From the NCBI GenBank assembly GCA_016124955.1, contig WGMR01000008.1, positions 144,004 to 208,003 of the forward strand: a DNA stretch of 64,000 nt, written 5' to 3'. Positions within the stretch are counted from its first letter, which is position 1. Each line of letters starts with the position of its first letter. Made by a program: the position numbers and the translations under genes. Shown in pieces: positions 18,773 to 27,208 of the stretch. A model generated the notes under the pieces. The model ran no database searches. It was not told the origin of the DNA and saw only the letters and a program-made list of their open reading frames with translations. Source of the stretch: Alphaproteobacteria bacterium (GTDB taxonomy: Bacteria > Pseudomonadota > Alphaproteobacteria > UBA9219 > RFNS01).

Positions 18773-20138
18773 GCAGCATCCGCAAGAAACGGTCGGGCAC
18801 CCGGTGGCCGGGCCGCAGGGCGAACAGGGAATCGTACAGTACGCCGAAATCCTTGGGCCGGGCCTGCAATTGTGCGCCCAGCTCTCGCACAATATGATCG
18901 GTCTGCCACGGCGCCATGGCGAATAGCTTTTCCATCGCCAGCGCGCTTTCCTCGATCTCGCCCACGCATTCGAACGGCTTGTGCGCGACAAGGCCGCACA
19001 GCTCGGCGAAGCCTTGTGTCTGGGCCGGATCATCCAGCATATCCTTGCCGAAAATGCCGGTCAGTTTCTGTTTTTCCATGAAGGGCGCGAGCGCGAGGAA
19101 AACGAAACGGCATTTGGGGCAATCGCAACACCAGTTTTGCCCGCGCTTTTGCGCATCCTGCCTGAAAGCGGTGTTGCAGCTGCGGAAAACATCGTGATAC
19201 TTCGTCAGCGCCGCGAAACGCCGCGCGATCGCAATTTCGCCAAGCGGTCGCAGCAGCGAAAAATAGCCGACGTCCGGCGTAATATGGGTGGCGGCGTAGG
19301 CGGCGAAGCCTTCTTCGAACGCCAGCGACTTGCTGTACTGGTGGTTTATCTCCTGCCCGTTATAGACCACGTTCGGCGTGCTGGCGGAATGTTCGTTGGC
19401 CATCACGACGGCGCTTAACCCGCTGCGGATCGCGGTCGCGAAGGCGATGACGCTCAGGATCGCGGTAATCGGGACATGGCCGTTCAACGCGCCTTCCTTG
19501 TTCAACGTTATCAGTGCCGGGGATATCGCGCGCGTGGCCGTGAGGGCCGGAAGCGCCGCGGTTTCGATTGTGGCTTTGATGGGCGCGGCGATGCCGCCGG
19601 GCGCCGAAAGCGCGAACAGCGTGACGGCTTCCCCCGCACCGCGCAGGCATTCGAGCGCGACGATAGAATCCTTGCCCCCGCCGACGGGCACGAGCAGACC
19701 CCCGCCGGGCGCAAGCCGCACCGGCGCGGGTGGCGCGGCGGCGTCATCGACCGCGAACTTCAGCCTGCCGCGCAGATCGAGTTTGTTGACGTATGAAAAT
19801 TCCCCAAGCCCGTTGCGATACACGGTTTCGATAAAATCCGCTGTCGCGCGATCAAGCGGGAAAGCGTTGCATTTAAGATGCGTGGGCGCATAGGCCTTGT
19901 AATAGCTGACGCCTGCGAGCAGGAACAAAACCCGCGCGGTGCTGTCAAACGCCGCATGGCTTTCGGCCAAAAGATCGCGGCCGGGGGGCGGGAAAACGAT
20001 GGTTTCTTCGAATGCCGGGCCGTCTTCGAACGCGTAATGGAGCCGCAAGGTGTTGCTGGCGCGGTCGAACGCGTAGCGGTCGAAGATAAAGGTTTTGTCG
20101 GGCGCCGGAACGGCGTGCGCGGCTGTGCTTTGCTGCAT
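18759..20138 (-). CDS. murL: MurL-type UDP-MurNAc-L-Ala-L-Glu epimerase
   Basis: 459 residues from the ATG at 20138; an in-frame TTG 12 codons upstream is less likely. A PP-loop-like motif, GGGKDS (153-158), and a cysteine cluster, NWCCDCPKCRF (near 353-363), are the landmarks, together with MANEHSASTPNVVYNGQEINHQYSKS split over the centre. In Xanthomonas MurL epimerises the terminal L-Glu of UDP-MurNAc-L-Ala-L-Glu to D-Glu in an ATP-dependent way, replacing the MurI route. Here the gene directly precedes and overlaps a MurD-type ligase, exactly the expected partner. Confidence comes mainly from this context plus the motifs. Confidence 0.82.
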   Translation of the reverse strand: MQQSTAAHAVPAPDKTFIFDRYAFDRASNTLRLHYAFEDGPAFEETIVFPPPGRDLLAESHAAFDSTARVLFLLAGVSYYKAYAPTHLKCNAFPLDRATADFIETVYRNGLGEFSYVNKLDLRGRLKFAVDDAAAPPAPVRLAPGGGLLVPVGGGKDSIVALECLRGAGEAVTLFALSAPGGIAAPIKATIETAALPALTATRAISPALITLNKEGALNGHVPITAILSVIAFATAIRSGLSAVVMANEHSASTPNVVYNGQEINHQYSKSLAFEEGFAAYAATHITPDVGYFSLLRPLGEIAIARRFAALTKYHDVFRSCNTAFRQDAQKRGQNWCCDCPKCRFVFLALAPFMEKQKLTGIFGKDMLDDPAQTQGFAELCGLVAHKPFECVGEIEESALAMEKLFAMAPWQTDHIVRELGAQLQARPKDFGVLYDSLFALRPGHRVPDRFLRMLHESD

Positions 20139-20204
20139 GGGGCGCGAGTGTAGCCGATTTATGCGGCTGCACAAACTATCCGGCTTATAGCGCGGTTGCG
20201 GGAA

Positions 20205-21149
20205 TTAGCCCGCCTGCGCGGTGCGGAAATCGTAGATTTCTTCTTCTTCGTCAAGCAGGTCCTTGACGGCTTCGGTCGTAGCGGCTTGCTTGCCGGCGGC
20301 CTTCTTTTCGCCCTTGCCGGCGGCGCGCAGCGCTTCGGCCATTTGCGAGATGGCGCCGGTCACGATCCCGAACAGCATGGTGGCATCGTCGATATCCACC
20401 GCCGCATCGATGTGCACGAGCGGGTTGCGGTAGCGATCCTTGATCTGGACCAGCAATTGCACCACGCGCGCATCCGGCGCGTTTTTGCCTTCGGGGGTTT
20501 CTTCGGCCAGCGAAGCGAGTTTGCGCAGATAGGTGGCGAGGTTGCGTTCCGCCTTGCTCGGCAGTGCGGCGGAGAACATATCGAAGTATTTTTGAACCAT
20601 CAGCTCGGTCGCGCGCAGCATATGCATGGTGGCGGCGGTGCCCATCCCGAAGCTCAGCGCCTTGCCGGATTCGTTCAGTTCGTGCTGCGCCGCCGGCGGC
20701 ACCTGGGCCAGCAGCGTTTTGGGAATTGCGGCGCTTGCATTTTCGACCAGATCGCCGGTGGCGTAGATGCCGCGGCGTTCGGCCTGATAGGATGTCTGGC
20801 GTGCGAATTCGGCCGCGAGCGCTTGTTCGAACCGTTCGATATGGGTTTGCAGCAGCATCATTTCCTGCGGGTCGGCTGCGGTTTCGCTCGAAGGAAAGCG
20901 CAGCTGCTTGCTGCTTTGATCGATGAAGTATTTTTCGAACAGCGAGCTGATCGCGGTCAGCAGGCGCACGGCTTCGACGCGCGCGACGGTCAGCTCGACC
21001 GGCTCGCCCTTGATCAGGGCGTCAAGCAGCTTCTGTGCATCGGTCAGCGGAACGAAAAGATCGGCAACGTTACCCTGGGCGCGACCGTTGAACAGGCCGT
21101 GCAGCTTGGCACCGAGATCGTAAAACCTGAATTGGTTCAGTTGCTGCAT
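20205..21149 (-). CDS. HEPN-like hypothetical protein
   Basis: 314 residues from the ATG at 21149 (MQQLNQFRF); the frame extends 16 codons further up. I do not recognise a named family. It is largely helical and soluble, with no signal peptide. The C-terminal third holds KDRYRNPLVH, with R241-N-P-L-V-H246 fitting the Rx4-6H signature of HEPN domains, many of which are RNases or nucleotide-binding modules. A lysine/alanine-rich linker and an acidic patch (LLDEEEEIYDF) end the protein. It lies 66 bp upstream of murL on the same strand and may be cotranscribed. Function is unknown; the nuclease idea is inference. Confidence 0.6.
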   Translation of the reverse strand: MQQLNQFRFYDLGAKLHGLFNGRAQGNVADLFVPLTDAQKLLDALIKGEPVELTVARVEAVRLLTAISSLFEKYFIDQSSKQLRFPSSETAADPQEMMLLQTHIERFEQALAAEFARQTSYQAERRGIYATGDLVENASAAIPKTLLAQVPPAAQHELNESGKALSFGMGTAATMHMLRATELMVQKYFDMFSAALPSKAERNLATYLRKLASLAEETPEGKNAPDARVVQLLVQIKDRYRNPLVHIDAAVDIDDATMLFGIVTGAISQMAEALRAAGKGEKKAAGKQAATTEAVKDLLDEEEEIYDFRTAQAG

Positions 21150-21601
21150 GTCAAAACGGCCTAAAAACTTTCTGTGGCGCCGGCGTGCGCTATGCAAGCG
21201 GCGCGGAAATTACTTTGGCTTAATTTTGCGGCTTATTTTTGCCGTACCGGCCAAGCAGCCAAATGCACTTTAGCCCTTTTGCGCCACGTTTGACGCGGCC
21301 CTCGTTATAGTGATCTTGGCCTTGATATACAACGCGATTCATCAGTTTCATCACGATTTTGTCATTTTTTTGCTTAACCATGGAGGCGCAATATTCGTGC
21401 GCGTTCTGTTAACCATGAAACAGTATGAAACTGCTTGCAATTGTATCGAACGGCATAAGATGTACTGCATGTGCCATCGGCAAGCGTGAAATTTTTATCC
21501 ACAAGCAAGTATGCAGGCGACGTAAAATTTTGTGCCGAATCGCTAGCCTGTTAACTTGTTGGCACAAACAAACCCCGCCGATTCGGCCAACGGAGATTCC
21601 C
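21150..21601. other. 452-bp intergenic region
   Basis: It separates the divergent HEPN-like gene and the small secreted-protein gene, so it should hold both promoters. It is more A+T-rich than its surroundings. TTAACCATG occurs twice (21374-21382 and 21409-21417). The second copy opens a 24-codon cysteine-rich frame (21415-21489), reported below as a low-confidence finding. No RNA gene or terminator is evident. Confidence 0.6.
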
Positions 21602-21871
21602 ATGAAACTTGAAATCACAATGCCCAAAGCGGCCCTGTTCGGGGCAGTCGCGGCTGCGCTTGCCGCCTTTGCCTTCATCGCAACGCTTGGCGCCGCGCCG
21701 GCCGAAGCGCAGCGCACCGGCCCCTATCAGATCATGCATCACAGCAACACGACCGCGAACGCCGGCGTTTTCCGGCTTGATACCGTGAGCGGCGAGGTGA
21801 GCTATTGTTATGTGACCGGTGAAGCTTTGAACGCGCAATCGAAGCTCGTTTGCACGCAAGCTTCACGGTAA
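21602..21871 (+). CDS. Small secreted hypothetical protein
   Basis: 89 residues from the ATG at 21602 (GGAGA 5 nt upstream), although the frame stays open to 21425. The N-terminus MKLEITMPKAALFGAVAAALAAF and following APAEAQ form a signal peptide cleaved near residue 36. The mature part is about 53 residues. It contains YQIMHHSNTTANAGVFRLDTVSGEVSYCY in two stretches, a pattern reminiscent of short alphaproteobacterial periplasmic proteins that bear a single sensor-like beta domain. Two cysteines could form a disulfide. The function is unknown. The leucyl aminopeptidase gene starts 5 nt after its stop, so they are cotranscribed. Confidence 0.72.
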   Translation: MKLEITMPKAALFGAVAAALAAFAFIATLGAAPAEAQRTGPYQIMHHSNTTANAGVFRLDTVSGEVSYCYVTGEALNAQSKLVCTQASR

Positions 21872-21876
21872 GCGCC

Positions 21877-23265
21877 ATGGTTTTCGGTTTTCTCGATCGC
21901 GCCGCGCGCGCCACGCCACTTACCTTGCTTACGGAAAAACAATTCACGCCGTGGCACAGGAAGCAACCTGCGCGCGTGAAAAACTGGCTTAAGGCGCAAG
22001 GCTTCAAACCCGAAGCGGGCAGGCATATTGCGTTGCCCGGCGCGGGAGGCCGGATCGAACGCGTGATCGTGCTTACGGGGCCGCAGCCCGGCGGCTGGGA
22101 TATCGCGGACTTGCCGAGCAAGCTTCCGGAAGGCGCTTACCGTATCGAAGGCGCGCTCGATGCGCCCGCCGCCACGCTGCTTGCCACCGGCTGGGCGCTC
22201 GGGAGTTATCGCTATGGCCGCTACAAGAAGGCCGGAAGCAAAATGGCGCAGCTGGTGTGGCCCAAAACGGCTTCGCGCGACGCGGTGCAACGTATCGCCG
22301 GTGCGATTTATCGCGGCCGCGACCTGATCACGACGCCCGCGGAAGATTTGGGCCCGGCCGAACTGGCGGCCGAGGTGCGGGCTGTCGCCGCACACTATGG
22401 TGCAAAATGCGCCGTCATCGCCGGCGAACAGCTTTTGCAAAAAAATTACCCGATGGTCCATGCCGTGGGCCGCGCGAGCAGCCGCGCGCCGCGCCTGATC
22501 GATTTGCGCTGGGGCAAGCCCGGTGACCCGTTGGTCGCGCTTGTCGGCAAGGGGGTCGTGTTCGATACCGGCGGGCTGGATATCAAGCCATCGTCCGGCA
22601 TGATCATGATGAAGAAGGATATGGGCGGCGCCGCCTGCGCGCTCGGGGTGGCCGAGATGGTGATGGACGCCGGACTGCCGGTGCGGCTCAGGCTCTTGAT
22701 CCCGGCGGTGGAAAACGCGATTGCGGGCAACGCCTTTCGGCCTTCCGACGTGCTGTCTTCGCGCAAGGGGCTGAAGGTGGAGGTTGGCAACACCGACGCC
22801 GAAGGGCGGCTGGTGCTGGCTGACGCGATGACCGAGGCTGATAGCGAAAAACCTGCGCTGATGATCGATTTTGCCACGCTGACGGGTGCGGCGCGCGTGG
22901 CGCTTGGCGCGGATTTGCCCGCGCTGTTCAGCAATGATGACGGTTTGGCGGAAGATTTGCTTGCCGCGGGCCGCGAGGTGGCCGATCCGCTGTGGCGGCT
23001 GCCGCTTTGGCACCCCTATGGCCGGGAGCTGGACAGCAAGATCGCCGATATCAACAGCGCACCCGGCGGCGGCTATGGCGGGGCGATTACCGCTGCGCTG
23101 TTCCTTGAACGCTTTGTCGGCGCGAAGACGCCTTGGGCGCATATCGATCTGATGGCGTGGAACCGTGCGGGCAAGCCCGGCCGCCCGGAAGGCGGCGAGC
23201 CCATGACAGCGCGCGCGGTTTACCGCATGCTGGAAAAGAAGTTCGGGAAGAAAAAAGCGGCTTAG
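21877..23265 (+). CDS. Leucyl aminopeptidase (M17 family)
   Basis: 462 residues from the ATG at 21877. The metal-binding and catalytic segments of M17 peptidases are intact: GKGVVFDTGGLDIKPSSG, KKDMGGAA and the NTDAEGRLVLADAM signature. It is a cytosolic, probably hexameric enzyme with two divalent metals that trims N-terminal residues from peptides. The N-terminal domain is shorter than in E. coli PepA (503 residues), as in many alphaproteobacterial paralogues, so I do not assign pepA or pepB. Its TAG stop shares TTAG with the convergent ankyrin gene. Confidence 0.93.
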   Translation: MVFGFLDRAARATPLTLLTEKQFTPWHRKQPARVKNWLKAQGFKPEAGRHIALPGAGGRIERVIVLTGPQPGGWDIADLPSKLPEGAYRIEGALDAPAATLLATGWALGSYRYGRYKKAGSKMAQLVWPKTASRDAVQRIAGAIYRGRDLITTPAEDLGPAELAAEVRAVAAHYGAKCAVIAGEQLLQKNYPMVHAVGRASSRAPRLIDLRWGKPGDPLVALVGKGVVFDTGGLDIKPSSGMIMMKKDMGGAACALGVAEMVMDAGLPVRLRLLIPAVENAIAGNAFRPSDVLSSRKGLKVEVGNTDAEGRLVLADAMTEADSEKPALMIDFATLTGAARVALGADLPALFSNDDGLAEDLLAAGREVADPLWRLPLWHPYGRELDSKIADINSAPGGGYGGAITAALFLERFVGAKTPWAHIDLMAWNRAGKPGRPEGGEPMTARAVYRMLEKKFGKKKAA

Positions 23266-23975
23266 GCGATTTTGCCGCCGGCCTGTTTTTGTGCCGGGGC
23301 GGGGGTGATCGCTTCACCCTGATCAGCGAGCGCGGCGTAATCGCCGGTCGTACGACCGAGCCTGTCTTCGCCTTCCATATAATTGCCCCCTGCGGCAACG
23401 AAGGCGATGACGGCATCGGCGCCCTGTGCCGTGGCAATCATGGCGATATCGGTGCCGTTGTTATCGGTCGCTACGGTGAGTCTGCCGTTCGCCTGCGTGA
23501 AGGCGCGGATAGCGCGGGCGCCGTTCGCGGCGGCGTACATCGCCGCCGACATGCCGGAAGCATCCGCCTGATGATCGAAGCGCGCGCCGACTTCGGCGAA
23601 AGCGCGGATCGCGTCGGAACCCTTGCTGGCGGCAACCATGCCCGCCGTGCGGCCATCAAAATCGGGCACATCCGTGAAGCGGCCACCGGCCAGCGCAAAA
23701 GCGAGGATGGATTCGGCGCCGCTTTCGGCGGCGTACATCGCTGCGGTGCGGCCCTGTTCGTCGGTCTGTTCGTTGAAGCGGCCACCGGCGGCGGCGTATT
23801 GGTTGATGGCGCGCGCCCCGTGCCAGCAGGCGATCATCGCGGCCGTCATGCCGCTACCGTTCGCGAGAGTCTGGTCAGCGCCGTCAGTGATGGCGGGCGC
23901 GATAATCGTCATATCCGCCACGCGCAGGCCGCGCAGGAGAGATTCATTTGCCGCTTGGGTGTCATTTTTTTGCAT
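23262..23975 (-). CDS. Ankyrin-repeat protein
   Basis: 237 residues from the ATG at 23975, preceded by AAGGA at a 6-nt spacing. About five 33-residue repeats run from roughly residue 50 to 215. Each contains G-x-T-A-A-M-x-A-A-x-x-G-A-x-A-I-x-A-F followed by AGGRF or a variant. This is the ankyrin helix-turn-helix pattern with TAAM in place of the usual TPLH. There is no signal peptide or membrane segment, so it is probably a cytoplasmic protein-binding scaffold. Repeats of such uniformity suggest recent internal duplication. The partner is unknown. Confidence 0.85.
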   Translation of the reverse strand: MQKNDTQAANESLLRGLRVADMTIIAPAITDGADQTLANGSGMTAAMIACWHGARAINQYAAAGGRFNEQTDEQGRTAAMYAAESGAESILAFALAGGRFTDVPDFDGRTAGMVAASKGSDAIRAFAEVGARFDHQADASGMSAAMYAAANGARAIRAFTQANGRLTVATDNNGTDIAMIATAQGADAVIAFVAAGGNYMEGEDRLGRTTGDYAALADQGEAITPAPAQKQAGGKIA

Positions 23976-24187
23976 CTGTGTTCCTTGAATCAAAATCGTA
24001 ATGTCCGAGTCTAAGCGATTCAAATTATGAGTGTTTTATAGCACGCGATTCCGGACGGTGAAAGCATCATCGAATCAAATTATTTTCTCTGAACAATCAA
24101 CACCTTGCGAATCAATCGAAGGAGGGCCAGAGTACGGACACGTTTTCGATTCCTCTTTCCTCCGCTCAAACCCGACAGGTGATTATC

Positions 24188-24646
24188 GTGGCAATCAATC
24201 TTCAATCTCTCGAACTGTGGCGGCATGCCCTTACGGCCAGCGTCCGCGCCGACTCCCCCGATCTTTCCGCGCGCCAGATGGCGTTGCTGCTCAATGTGTA
24301 TCTGACCGAAGGTCCGCACACCGTGCGCGGCCTTGCGGCCGACCTGAAGGTTTCCAAGCCGGCGATCAGCCGCGCGCTCGACCGTTTGGGCGAGCTTGGC
24401 TATGTGCGCCGCAAGCGCGACGAGCTGGACCGCCGCAATGTGCTGGTGCAACGCACCGTCGCGGGTTCGGTGTTCCTTGTGGAATTCGCCAACCTCGTGA
24501 ACGCTGCGCAGGCGCATCTGGCCACGCTGCCGGATCTGCCGGTCATGATCGCGCCGGACGTGGAAGAGGGCGAAGAGGATGCAGCCACCGGCCGTCCTGC
24601 CGCCGGAACGCCGCAGCAGCCCGGTTGGGTTGACGCCGCCGAATAA
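24188..24646 (+). CDS. MarR-family transcriptional regulator
   Basis: About 152 residues. The start is uncertain: GTG at 24188 (AGGTGA 4 nt upstream) or GTG at 24179. A winged helix-turn-helix covers roughly residues 30-95, with ARQMALLLNVYL, the recognition helix VSKPAISRALDRLGELG and the wing YVRRKRDELDRRNV. The C-terminal tail (VEEGEEDAATGR) is acidic and probably disordered. MarR proteins are dimeric DNA-binding repressors that often sense small ligands. No dedicated target gene sits beside it. A hairpin terminator follows. Confidence 0.85.
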   Translation: MAINLQSLELWRHALTASVRADSPDLSARQMALLLNVYLTEGPHTVRGLAADLKVSKPAISRALDRLGELGYVRRKRDELDRRNVLVQRTVAGSVFLVEFANLVNAAQAHLATLPDLPVMIAPDVEEGEEDAATGRPAAGTPQQPGWVDAAE

Positions 24647-24668
24647 CGCCTGAGGCAAAGAGTAATCG

Positions 24669-24700
24669 ACAGGGCCCCCGCGCAAGCCGGGGCCCTGTTT
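24669..24700 (+). terminator. Rho-independent terminator after the MarR gene
   Basis: A 10-bp perfect stem, ACAGGGCCCC (24669-24678), pairs with GGGGCCCTGT (24689-24698), followed by TTATTTAT. It separates the MarR gene from the NlpC/P60 gene. Confidence 0.88.
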
Positions 24701-24746
24701 ATTTATGACGTTTTTTTTAACGCGGGGGGATGCTAGAACGGCAGCC

Positions 24747-25598
24747 ATGGCAGAAAAGCTCGATCTCCGCGTCAACGCCTACCGGCCCGATCTGGCGGCC
24801 GTGAGCCTGCGCAGCCGCTACCAAGCCGGGCGCTATGTGAAGCCGCAGATTTACCGCTGCACGGCGGGCAGGCTGCCGGTTTATGCCGCGCGCGACCTTT
24901 CGGGCCGGATGATCAGCGAATTGCGCTACGGCGAATTCGCCGACGTTTACGAAACCACGGACGGTGTTACCTGGTTGCAGAACCGGACGGACCAGTATGT
25001 CGGCTATGCTTCGGCTGAAGGGCTTTCAGAGCTGGTTGCAAACCCTTCCCATCAAATCAATGTGTTGCGGACTTTTCTTTATAGCGAAGCTGATATCAAA
25101 TCCCCCCCGCTGGACGGGTTGATGCTTGGCTCCATGGTCGATGTGGTCGAACAGGCGGGGCAAGGTGGCGATGCCATGGCCCGGCTCGGCCCCGGCGGCT
25201 GGGTGTGCATGAAGCATCTGGCTGCCATCGGTCCGCTCGAGGCCGATTATGTGACAACCGCCGGGCGGCTTCTGGGCGCGCCCTATCTTTGGGGCGGGCG
25301 CAGCCCGCTTGGTGTCGATTGCTCGGGGCTCGTTCAATTCGCGCTCAACCTTGCAGACCTGGAATGCCCGCGCGACAGCGATATGCAGGAAGCCGCCTTC
25401 GGCCGGCCGCTGGAGGGCGATTGGCAGGCGCATGATTACCGCCGCGGTGATATCGTGTTCTTCAAGGGGCATGTGGGCATCATGACGACCGCAAGCCACA
25501 TCATCCATGCCAACGCCCATCATATGCAGGTAGCGGTGGAGCCGCTCGCCGAGCTTGTGGCGCGCGGCGTAGCGGTCACGAGCGTCGGGCGGCCCTAA
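24747..25598 (+). CDS. NlpC/P60 family cysteine peptidase with SH3-like domains
   Basis: 283 residues from the ATG at 24747. The N-terminal half looks like two bacterial SH3-type segments (about 35-95 and 105-160). The C-terminal NlpC/P60 domain has the nucleophile Cys192 in VDCSGLVQF, His242 in FKGHVGIM and a third polar residue near HIIHANAHH. Such enzymes cut peptidoglycan stem peptides between D-Glu and meso-diaminopimelate. No signal peptide is visible, so it may act on imported muropeptides in the cytoplasm. It lies next to a Yej-type peptide importer, which fits peptide recycling (inference). Confidence 0.92.
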   Translation: MAEKLDLRVNAYRPDLAAVSLRSRYQAGRYVKPQIYRCTAGRLPVYAARDLSGRMISELRYGEFADVYETTDGVTWLQNRTDQYVGYASAEGLSELVANPSHQINVLRTFLYSEADIKSPPLDGLMLGSMVDVVEQAGQGGDAMARLGPGGWVCMKHLAAIGPLEADYVTTAGRLLGAPYLWGGRSPLGVDCSGLVQFALNLADLECPRDSDMQEAAFGRPLEGDWQAHDYRRGDIVFFKGHVGIMTTASHIIHANAHHMQVAVEPLAELVARGVAVTSVGRP

Positions 25599-25600
25599 GC

Positions 25601-27208
25601 CTAGTGCAGCGTCTCGAGGTTGAAGGCGGCTGCGATCAGCGCGCGCGTATAATCGGCTTCGGGCGCGCCGAAAATCCGCTCCGCCGTGCCTTGTTCAACA
25701 ACCTTGCCATCTTTCATTACGATCACGTGGTGCGAAAGCGCCTTCACGACCCGCAGATCGTGGCTGATGAACATATAGGCGAGGTTATGCCTTGCTTGCA
25801 GATCGCGCAGCAGTTCGACGATCTGCGCCTGCACCGACATATCGAGCGCGCTTGTGGGTTCATCGAGCACGATGAATTTGGGCTTGAGGACAAGGGCGCG
25901 GGCGATGGCGATACGCTGGCGCTGGCCGCCGGAAAATTCGTGCGGGTAGCGGTGCCGCGCTTCGGCTTCGAGCCCCACTTCCTGCAAGGCGTCGGTAATG
26001 CGTTGTGTGCGCCCGGCTTCATCGGGGCACAGGCCATGGATATCGAGCCCTTCGGCCACGATATCGCCCACCGCCATGCGGGGGCTAAGGCTGCCATACG
26101 GGTCCTGGAACACGACCTGCATATCGCGGCGCAGCGGGCGCAGCTGCTTGCGGGTTAGCGCTTGCACCGGCCTGTTGCCAAGGAAGACGATGTCGCCCTT
26201 GCTGGGCAGCAGCCGCAGCATGGCGAGGCCGAGCGTGGTTTTGCCGCTGCCGCTTTCGCCCACAATGCCCACGGTTTCCCCCGCCCGCACGGTAAGCGAA
26301 ATGCCGTCAACCGCGCGCACATAATCGGCCACGCGGCGCAGCACGCCTTTTTTGATCGGGAAATATACCTTTATATCCTGCGCACGCATGATTTCGGGCG
26401 CGTCTTCGCGCACCGGGCTGACATGCCCTTTGGGTTCGGCCGCGAGCAATTCTTGCGTATAGGCGTGGCCGGGGGCTGCGAAAACCTGCTGTGCCGGGCC
26501 TTGTTCCACGATTTTTCCGTGCTGCATGACACAGACCTTGTCGGCCATTTTGCGGACGATACCGAGATCGTGCGTGATCAGCAGCATCGCCATGCCGAAT
26601 TTCGCCTGCAACTCCTTCAGCAATTTCAGAATCTGCGCCTGTATGGTGACATCAAGCGCGGTCGTGGGTTCGTCCGCGATCAGCAGGTCGGGTTCGTTGG
26701 CCAGCGCCATGGCGATCATCACGCGCTGGCGCTGCCCGCCTGAAAGTTCGTGCGGGAAGGCGCCGAGCCGCTTTTCGGCGGCGGGGATGCCGACAAGACG
26801 CAGCAATTCAAGCGTGCGCGCCCGCGCCGCTTCGCCCTGCAAGCCCTTATGGATCAGCAAAATCTCGCCGATCTGTTTTTCCACCGTGTGCAGCGGGTTG
26901 AGCGAGGTCATGGGTTCCTGAAACACCATGGCGATGCGGTTGCCGCGTATGGCGCGCAGCGCATCTTCCCCGGCGCCGCACAATTCCTGCCCGTTGAACA
27001 AAATATTGCCGCAAGGGTGCGTGGCAGCGGGGTAGGGCAGAAGCTGCATCACCGAAAGCGCGGTGACCGATTTGCCCGAACCGCTTTCACCAACAAGCGC
27101 CAGCGTTTCGCCCCGGCCGATAGTAAAAGACGCGCTTTCGACCGCGCGCACTTCGTTTTTGCCCGCGTTGAAGGTAACGGAAAGGTTTTCGACCGCCAGC
27201 AGGGTCAT
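25601..27208 (-). CDS. yejF: Peptide ABC transporter, double ATP-binding protein (YejF type)
   Basis: 535 residues from the ATG at 27208, which overlaps the yejE stop as ATGA. Two complete ATPase domains are fused. The first has GESGSGKSVT, ELSGGQRQRV and LLIADEPTTALD; the second has GESGSGKTTL, EFSGGQRQRI and VLDEPTSALD. Each is followed by the C-terminal oligopeptide-transporter motif. It powers uptake of oligopeptides through YejB/YejE; in E. coli the same system imports microcin C. It is the last gene of the yejB-yejE-yejF unit and ends 2 nt from the NlpC/P60 stop. Confidence 0.95.
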   Translation of the reverse strand: MTLLAVENLSVTFNAGKNEVRAVESASFTIGRGETLALVGESGSGKSVTALSVMQLLPYPAATHPCGNILFNGQELCGAGEDALRAIRGNRIAMVFQEPMTSLNPLHTVEKQIGEILLIHKGLQGEAARARTLELLRLVGIPAAEKRLGAFPHELSGGQRQRVMIAMALANEPDLLIADEPTTALDVTIQAQILKLLKELQAKFGMAMLLITHDLGIVRKMADKVCVMQHGKIVEQGPAQQVFAAPGHAYTQELLAAEPKGHVSPVREDAPEIMRAQDIKVYFPIKKGVLRRVADYVRAVDGISLTVRAGETVGIVGESGSGKTTLGLAMLRLLPSKGDIVFLGNRPVQALTRKQLRPLRRDMQVVFQDPYGSLSPRMAVGDIVAEGLDIHGLCPDEAGRTQRITDALQEVGLEAEARHRYPHEFSGGQRQRIAIARALVLKPKFIVLDEPTSALDMSVQAQIVELLRDLQARHNLAYMFISHDLRVVKALSHHVIVMKDGKVVEQGTAERIFGAPEADYTRALIAAAFNLETLH

